The notes under the pieces: model-generated
What the model was told of the DNA's origin: nothing
What the model saw: only the letters and a program-made list of their open reading frames with translations
Databases searched by the model: none
Position numbers and translations under genes: made by a program
In this document: positions 57,541-64,000 of the stretch, one piece after another
How the letters are laid out: each line of letters starts with the position of its first letter
How positions within the stretch are numbered: the first letter of the stretch is position 1
Source of the DNA: Sthenelais limicola
Taxonomy: Eukaryota > Annelida > Polychaeta > Phyllodocida > Sigalionidae
DNA: 64,000 nt
Direction: 5' to 3'
Assembly (NCBI GenBank): GCA_942159475.1
Contig: OW804096.1
Span: forward strand, 136,347,791 to 136,411,790

Positions 57541-57704
57541 CGAGGGATAGCGCGAACGCAGTCCCCCACTAACAGAAATTACGCACCCGAGTCATCCACA
57601 TTTGGGATGATCGCAAGCGTCAACCCAACCGTAGTGCAATGGAGGGGCCTCAGCCTGGGGGAACCGCCTCGCCGATCACGGTCTCCCCTGTGCCAGGTAA
57701 GTAT
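57541..57704 (-). ncRNA. U1: U1 snRNA, copy 20
   Basis: RNA unchanged. Upstream spacer has the common T at the first site but G at 58065 (T-G haplotype), the only such unit seen. Confidence 0.95.
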
Positions 57705-58166
57705 GCTTGTGGTGTGGCCTGGCAGGAGACCCATGGTGAACTGGCCACAGCCGAAAGCGGTGTCTCTTCCGCAGACGTGGCAGACGTGAGACGCTTGCCC
57801 TCTTTCCAACACCCCGACCGTGCCACATGAACTGCCTGATGCTTCTCTATGTTCCGAAAGCCCTTCCCAGCGTCGCCGGACCCTGCCGGTCACGCAAACG
57901 TAGCGACTGGCAGTTCTTTTCCTTCAATAAGACCACCACTTTCAAAGTGCTGCCGCCCTGGTGTCAAACAGGGGAAGCTTCCTTCTCACACCTGGCCTTT
58001 GCTCTGCTCTAACTCACAAGGTAGGGGGCAGGGCAGGAGAGGGGCCAACCATCTTAACTAGAGGGAGAAAGCATTGGCAGCACCCAATCTCGCTCTTGAG
58101 AGAAACAAAGGGACGTGGAGGTGGGAGAGATAGCAACAGGTGCAGGTATGTTTTTGGTGTTATCAG

Positions 58167-58290
58167 TCACCCTGCCACAAGGGACAGGGTTGTAAAAATT
58201 GGTCTATAGACTCATTGTCTTGTTCCTCCCCACGGAAATCTTTAGTAAAAGGCGAAAGATTTATGCGTGGAATGAAGAGAAACCAGAGTT
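58167..58290 (-). ncRNA. U5: U5 snRNA, complete copy 20
   Basis: RNA unchanged. The spacer upstream of it carries a GG-to-AT change at 58959-58960. Confidence 0.96.
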
Positions 58291-59001
58291 GACTCTAACC
58301 TTGTCTGGCAGCAATACTCCTACTCTAGAGGAAATGCAGGGAAAAGGTGTGACCAAAAGCTCCATCGTCCCAGCACTTGGGGGAGAACAAAACGCTGTCC
58401 CGGCCTGTCAGAAAATGGGTGGAAATGACTGGTTGCCGTGCCCCAACCACTCTCTCTGACCCTTCTGGCAGACATCCCGCCCTTTGGCCCCCGGTTCACA
58501 ACAATGGACATTTCATCCTTGCAGTCTGAGGACACCTGCCACCTGGTGTCAAGCAGAGGCATCTAAGCATACAGGGACTCCCAGTTCTTTCCCTGGTGGC
58601 TAGCCACTGCACTGCCAACCGCAGATCTAACTACCGGACAGGAGATGCCATGGCAGAGGGTGTGGGAACGCACAGCGCGGATAAAGGATTAAAGACCGAC
58701 ATTGAGGGGCAGCCGTATTAATTTGGCTTCGCCTTGGGACTATGCACGTAACAGTGCACCAGCAGCCCTGAAAGTGAGGTTAATAATCCTTTTAATCTCT
58801 GCCCTTTGGTGGTTATAGTCCCAAGACGTTCGGGGCGCTGATTAACAACTTCGATTCTTTTTTTCCAATCGAGAAAGGGACTGCCGGTCAATTGTCACTA
58901 GGTCAGCTAGCGGGGACTGGGGAGACGCTGCCAGAAGGTTAGGGCAGTGAGCGGGGAAATGAGGGAGGGCAAGGCAGCCCGTTGACTTTTGAATTCGATC
59001 T

Positions 59002-59165
59002 CGAGGGATAGCGCGAACGCAGTCCCCCACTAACAGAAATTACGCACCCGAGTCATCCACATTTGGGATGATCGCAAGCGTCAACCCAACCGTAGTGCAA
59101 TGGAGGGGCCTCAGCCTGGGGGAACCGCCTCGCCGATCACGGTCTCCCCTGTGCCAGGTAAGTAT
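59002..59165 (-). ncRNA. U1: U1 snRNA, copy 21
   Basis: RNA unchanged. A private C-to-A lies at 59260 (-95), and the GG-to-AT pair at 58959-58960 lies 42 bp past its 3' end, beyond the 3' box. Confidence 0.95.
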
Positions 59166-59627
59166 GCTTGTGGTGTGGCCTGGCAGGAGACCCATGGTGA
59201 ACTGGCCACAGCCGAAAGCGGTGTCTCTTCCGCAGACGTGGCAGACGTGAGACGCTTGCACTCTTTCCAACACCCCGACCGTGCCACATGAACTGCCTGA
59301 TGCTTCTCTATGTTCCGAAAGCCCTTCCCAGCGTCGCCGGACCCTGCCGGTCACGCAAACGTAGCGACTGGCAGTTCTTTTCCTTCAATAAGACCACCAC
59401 TTTCAAAGTGCTGCCGCCCTGGTGTCAAACAGGGGAAGCTTCCTTCTCACACCTGGCCTTTGCTCTGCTCTAACTCACAAGGTAGGGGGCAGGGCAGGAG
59501 AGGGGCCAACCATCTTAACTAGAGGCAGAAAGCATTGGCAGCACCCAATCTCGCTCTTGAGAGAAACAAAGGGACGTGGAGGTGGGAGAGATAGCAACAG
59601 GTGCAGGTATGTTTTTGGTGTTATCAG

Positions 59628-59751
59628 TCACCCTGCCACAAGGGACAGGGTTGTAAAAATTGGTCTATAGACTCATTGTCTTGTTCCTCCCCACGGAAAT
59701 CTTTAGTAAAAGGCGAAAGATTTATGCGTGGAATGAAGAGAAACCAGAGTT
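59628..59751 (-). ncRNA. U5: U5 snRNA, complete copy 21
   Basis: RNA unchanged. A private G-to-A at 59899 lies at -148. Confidence 0.96.
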
Positions 59752-60462
59752 GACTCTAACCTTGTCTGGCAGCAATACTCCTACTCTAGAGGAAATGCAG
59801 GGAAAAGGTGTGACCAAAAGCTCCATCGTCCCAGCACTTGGGGGAGAACAAAACGCTGTCCCGGCCTGTCAGAAAATGGGTGGAAATGACTGGTTGCCAT
59901 GCCCCAACCACTCTCTCTGACCCTTCTGGCAGACATCCCGCCCTTTGGCCCCCGGTTCACAACAATGGACATTTCATCCTTGCAGTCTGAGGACACCTGC
60001 CACCTGGTGTCAAGCAGAGGCATCTAAGCATACAGGGACTCCCAGTTCTTTCCCTGGTGGCTAGCCACTGCACTGCCAACCGCAGATCTAACTACCGGAC
60101 AGGAGATGCCATGGCAGAGGGTGTGGGAACGCACAGCGCGGATAAAGGATTAAAGACCGACATTGAGGGGCAGCCGTATTAATTTGGCTTCGCCTTGGGA
60201 CTATGCACGTAACAGTGCACCAGCAGCCCTGAAAGTGAGGTTAATAATCCTTTTAATCTCTGCCCTTTGGTGGTTATAGTCCCAAGACGTTCGGGGCGCT
60301 GATTAACAACTTCGATTCTTTTTTTCCAATCGAGAAAGGGACTGCCGGTCAATTGTCACTAGGTCAGCTAGCGGGGACTGGGGAGACGCTGCCAGAAGGT
60401 TAGGGCAGTGAGCGGGGAAGGGAGGGAGGGCAAGGCAGCCCGTTGACTTTTGAATTCGATCT

Positions 60463-60626
60463 CGAGGGATAGCGCGAACGCAGTCCCCCACTAACAGAAA
60501 TTACGCACCCGAGTCATCCACATTTGGGATGATCGCAAGCGTCAACCCAACCGTAGTGCAATGGAGGGGCCTCAGCCTGGGGGAACCGCCTCGCCGATCA
60601 CGGTCTCCCCTGTGCCAGGTAAGTAT
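60463..60626 (-). ncRNA. U1: U1 snRNA, copy 22
   Basis: RNA unchanged. A private G-to-A at 60742 lies at -116. Confidence 0.95.
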
Positions 60627-61088
60627 GCTTGTGGTGTGGCCTGGCAGGAGACCCATGGTGAACTGGCCACAGCCGAAAGCGGTGTCTCTTCCGCAGACGT
60701 GGCAGACGTGAGACGCTTGCCCTCTTTCCAACACCCCGACCATGCCACATGAACTGCCTGATGCTTCTCTATGTTCCGAAAGCCCTTCCCAGCGTCGCCG
60801 GACCCTGCCGGTCACGCAAACGTAGCGACTGGCAGTTCTTTTCCTTCAATAAGACCACCACTTTCAAAGTGCTGCCGCCCTGGTGTCAAACAGGGGAAGC
60901 TTCCTTCTCACACCTGGCCTTTGCTCTGCTCTAACTCACAAGGTAGGGGGCAGGGCAGGAGAGGGGCCAACCATCTTAACTAGAGGCAGAAAGCATTGGC
61001 AGCACCCAATCTCGCTCTTGAGAGAAACAAAGGGACGTGGAGGTGGGAGAGATAGCAACAGGTGCAGGTATGTTTTTGGTGTTATCAG

Positions 61089-61212
61089 TCACCCTGCCAC
61101 AAGGGACAGGGTTGTAAAAATTGGTCTATAGACTCATTGTCTTGTTCCTCCCCACGGAAATCTTTAGTAAAAGGCGAAAGATTTATGCGTGGAATGAAGA
61201 GAAACCAGAGTT
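61089..61212 (-). ncRNA. U5: U5 snRNA, complete copy 22
   Basis: RNA unchanged. A private G-to-A at 61601 lies at -389 in the 711-bp spacer. Confidence 0.96.
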
Positions 61213-61923
61213 GACTCTAACCTTGTCTGGCAGCAATACTCCTACTCTAGAGGAAATGCAGGGAAAAGGTGTGACCAAAAGCTCCATCGTCCCAGCACTT
61301 GGGGGAGAACAAAACGCTGTCCCGGCCTGTCAGAAAATGGGTGGAAATGACTGGTTGCCGTGCCCCAACCACTCTCTCTGACCCTTCTGGCAGACATCCC
61401 GCCCTTTGGCCCCCGGTTCACAACAATGGACATTTCATCCTTGCAGTCTGAGGACACCTGCCACCTGGTGTCAAGCAGAGGCATCTAAGCATACAGGGAC
61501 TCCCAGTTCTTTCCCTGGTGGCTAGCCACTGCACTGCCAACCGCAGATCTAACTACCGGACAGGAGATGCCATGGCAGAGGGTGTGGGAACGCACAGCGC
61601 AGATAAAGGATTAAAGACCGACATTGAGGGGCAGCCGTATTAATTTGGCTTCGCCTTGGGACTATGCACGTAACAGTGCACCAGCAGCCCTGAAAGTGAG
61701 GTTAATAATCCTTTTAATCTCTGCCCTTTGGTGGTTATAGTCCCAAGACGTTCGGGGCGCTGATTAACAACTTCGATTCTTTTTTTCCAATCGAGAAAGG
61801 GACTGCCGGTCAATTGTCACTAGGTCAGCTAGCGGGGACTGGGGAGACGCTGCCAGAAGGTTAGGGCAGTGAGCGGGGAAGGGAGGGAGGGCAAGGCAGC
61901 CCGTTGACTTTTGAATTCGATCT

Positions 61924-62087
61924 CGAGGGATAGCGCGAACGCAGTCCCCCACTAACAGAAATTACGCACCCGAGTCATCCACATTTGGGATGATCGCAAG
62001 CGTCAACCCAACCGTAGTGCAATGGAGGGGCCTCAGCCTGGGGGAACCGCCTCGCCGATCACGGTCTCCCCTGTGCCAGGTAAGTAT
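61924..62087 (-). ncRNA. U1: U1 snRNA, copy 23
   Basis: No difference from copy 1 seen; upstream spacer unchanged. Confidence 0.95.
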
Positions 62088-62549
62088 GCTTGTGGTGTGG
62101 CCTGGCAGGAGACCCATGGTGAACTGGCCACAGCCGAAAGCGGTGTCTCTTCCGCAGACGTGGCAGACGTGAGACGCTTGCCCTCTTTCCAACACCCCGA
62201 CCGTGCCACATGAACTGCCTGATGCTTCTCTATGTTCCGAAAGCCCTTCCCAGCGTCGCCGGACCCTGCCGGTCACGCAAACGTAGCGACTGGCAGTTCT
62301 TTTCCTTCAATAAGACCACCACTTTCAAAGTGCTGCCGCCCTGGTGTCAAACAGGGGAAGCTTCCTTCTCACACCTGGCCTTTGCTCTGCTCTAACTCAC
62401 AAGGTAGGGGGCAGGGCAGGAGAGGGGCCAACCATCTTAACTAGAGGCAGAAAGCATTGGCAGCACCCAATCTCGCTCTTGAGAGAAACAAAGGGACGTG
62501 GAGGTGGGAGAGATAGCAACAGGTGCAGGTATGTTTTTGGTGTTATCAG

Positions 62550-62673
62550 TCACCCTGCCACAAGGGACAGGGTTGTAAAAATTGGTCTATAGACTCATTG
62601 TCTTGTTCCTCCCCACGGAAATCTTTAGTAAAAGGCGAAAGATTTATGCGTGGAATGAAGAGAAACCAGAGTT
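62550..62673 (-). ncRNA. U5: U5 snRNA, complete copy 23
   Basis: No difference from the first complete copy seen. The next U5 would start beyond the window; only its 3' flank reaches position 64000. Confidence 0.96.
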
Positions 62674-63384
62674 GACTCTAACCTTGTCTGGCAGCAATAC
62701 TCCTACTCTAGAGGAAATGCAGGGAAAAGGTGTGACCAAAAGCTCCATCGTCCCAGCACTTGGGGGAGAACAAAACGCTGTCCCGGCCTGTCAGAAAATG
62801 GGTGGAAATGACTGGTTGCCGTGCCCCAACCACTCTCTCTGACCCTTCTGGCAGACATCCCGCCCTTTGGCCCCCGGTTCACAACAATGGACATTTCATC
62901 CTTGCAGTCTGAGGACACCTGCCACCTGGTGTCAAGCAGAGGCATCTAAGCATACAGGGACTCCCAGTTCTTTCCCTGGTGGCTAGCCACTGCACTGCCA
63001 ACCGCAGATCTAACTACCGGACAGGAGATGCCATGGCAGAGGGTGTGGGAACGCACAGCGCGGATAAAGGATTAAAGACCGACATTGAGGGGCAGCCGTA
63101 TTAATTTGGCTTCGCCTTGGGACTATGCACGTAACAGTGCACCAGCAGCCCTGAAAGTGAGGTTAATAATCCTTTTAATCTCTGCCCTTTGGTGGTTATA
63201 GTCCCAAGACGTTCGGGGCGCTGATTAACAACTTCGATTCTTTTTTTCCAATCGAGAAAGGGACTGCCGGTCAATTGTCACTAGGTCAGCTAGCGGGGAC
63301 TGGGGAGACGCTGCCAGAAGGTTAGGGCAGTGAGCGGGGAAGGGAGGGAGGGCAAGGCAGCCCGTTGACTTTTGAATTCGATCT

Positions 63385-63548
63385 CGAGGGATAGCGCGAA
63401 CGCAGTCCCCCACTAACAGAAATTACGCACCCGAGTCATCCACATTTGGGATGATCGCAAGCGTCAACCCAACCGTAGTGCAATGGAGGGGCCTCAGCCT
63501 GGGGGAACCGCCTCGCCGATCACGGTCTCCCCTGTGCCAGGTAAGTAT
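63385..63548 (-). ncRNA. U1: U1 snRNA, copy 24 (last in window)
   Basis: No difference from copy 1 seen; upstream spacer is cut by the window edge just before the next U5. Confidence 0.95.
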
Positions 63549-64000
63549 GCTTGTGGTGTGGCCTGGCAGGAGACCCATGGTGAACTGGCCACAGCCGAAA
63601 GCGGTGTCTCTTCCGCAGACGTGGCAGACGTGAGACGCTTGCCCTCTTTCCAACACCCCGACCGTGCCACATGAACTGCCTGATGCTTCTCTATGTTCCG
63701 AAAGCCCTTCCCAGCGTCGCCGGACCCTGCCGGTCACGCAAACGTAGCGACTGGCAGTTCTTTTCCTTCAATAAGACCACCACTTTCAAAGTGCTGCCGC
63801 CCTGGTGTCAAACAGGGGAAGCTTCCTTCTCACACCTGGCCTTTGCTCTGCTCTAACTCACAAGGTAGGGGGCAGGGCAGGAGAGGGGCCAACCATCTTA
63901 ACTAGAGGCAGAAAGCATTGGCAGCACCCAATCTCGCTCTTGAGAGAAACAAAGGGACGTGGAGGTGGGAGAGATAGCAACAGGTGCAGGTATGTTTTTG

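Larger units (their letters stand above)
28997..64000 (-). repeat. Tandem U1-U5 snRNA gene array, 1461-bp unit, about 24 copies
   Basis: The sequence repeats with a period of exactly 1461 bp from the gap to the window end (35,004 bp, 23.96 units), with no length difference seen between units. Each unit holds a 164-nt U1 gene and a roughly 124-nt U5 gene, both on the minus strand, with spacers of 711 bp (U1 to U5) and 462 bp (U5 to next U1); these sum to 1461. Only about 20 base differences were seen by eye across the array. The array continues past the right edge. Frames of 60-104 codons that recur in every unit overlap the RNA genes and spacers and have no domain, so I read the unit as non-coding. 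Confidence 0.97.

Noticed and set aside
28997..64000. Recurring open frames of 60-104 codons on both strands in every 1461-bp unit
   Set aside because: They overlap U1, U5 and their promoters, show no domain, and recur only because the whole unit is duplicated. Spacer variants between units change their codons without any sign of coding constraint.

Overview
This window is eukaryotic nuclear DNA. Spliceosomal snRNA genes, interspersed inverted-repeat elements, minisatellites and long purine/pyrimidine tracts all point to an animal. The (GAGT)n-tailed short repeats and the divergent snRNAs suggest an invertebrate; a mollusc is my best guess, at low confidence. I found no convincing protein-coding gene. 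The open frames in the window are low-complexity translations of simple repeats or frames through the snRNA repeat unit.

Positions 1 to about 24.7 kb are gene-poor and repeat-rich. They hold GGA/GA and TC/TCC tracts that alternate between strands, and several minisatellites, one of which carries a palindrome kept by paired changes. At least two families of terminal-inverted-repeat elements are present. Family 1 is about 240 bp with ends reading GGGTCAGATTTTCAG and a TA target duplication. Family 2 is up to 863 bp with ends reading ATGAGTCACAAGTCGCAAAA. There is also a short interspersed repeat ending in CTCA/GTGA runs and a foldback element. Two stretches (15.75-15.96 kb and 20.9-21.45 kb) look regulatory, with GC boxes, CRE, TATA and X-box motifs, but no gene can be attached to them. 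Positions 24.7-28.8 kb are about 48 copies of a roughly 85-bp minisatellite, each with a long poly-C run. It runs into a 200-base assembly gap at 28797-28996.

From 28997 to the end is one tandem array with an exact 1461-bp period, about 24 units. Each unit carries two genes on the minus strand: a 164-nt U1 snRNA and a roughly 124-nt U5 snRNA. In the direction of transcription the order is U1, 711-bp spacer, U5, 462-bp spacer, next U1. Both genes have a similar ACACC-containing element at about -60 (PSE position), a shared CTGGTGTCAARCAG element at -253/-254 (DSE position) and a 3'-box-like sequence just downstream. The window therefore holds 24 U1 genes, 23 complete U5 genes and one U5 cut by the gap. 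U1 and U5 act at successive steps of pre-mRNA splicing: U1 recognises the 5' splice site and U5 loop I holds the exons.

The most interesting point is that every U1 copy has a non-canonical stem-loop I loop (AUCGGCGAG, where the U1-70K-binding consensus is AUCANGAAG) and a slightly altered Sm site. The 5' splice-site-pairing end, the U1A-type loop, the stem-loop III loop and stem-loop IV are well preserved. About 20 single-base differences among units, including two sites that occur in all four combinations, suggest exchange or conversion between repeats.
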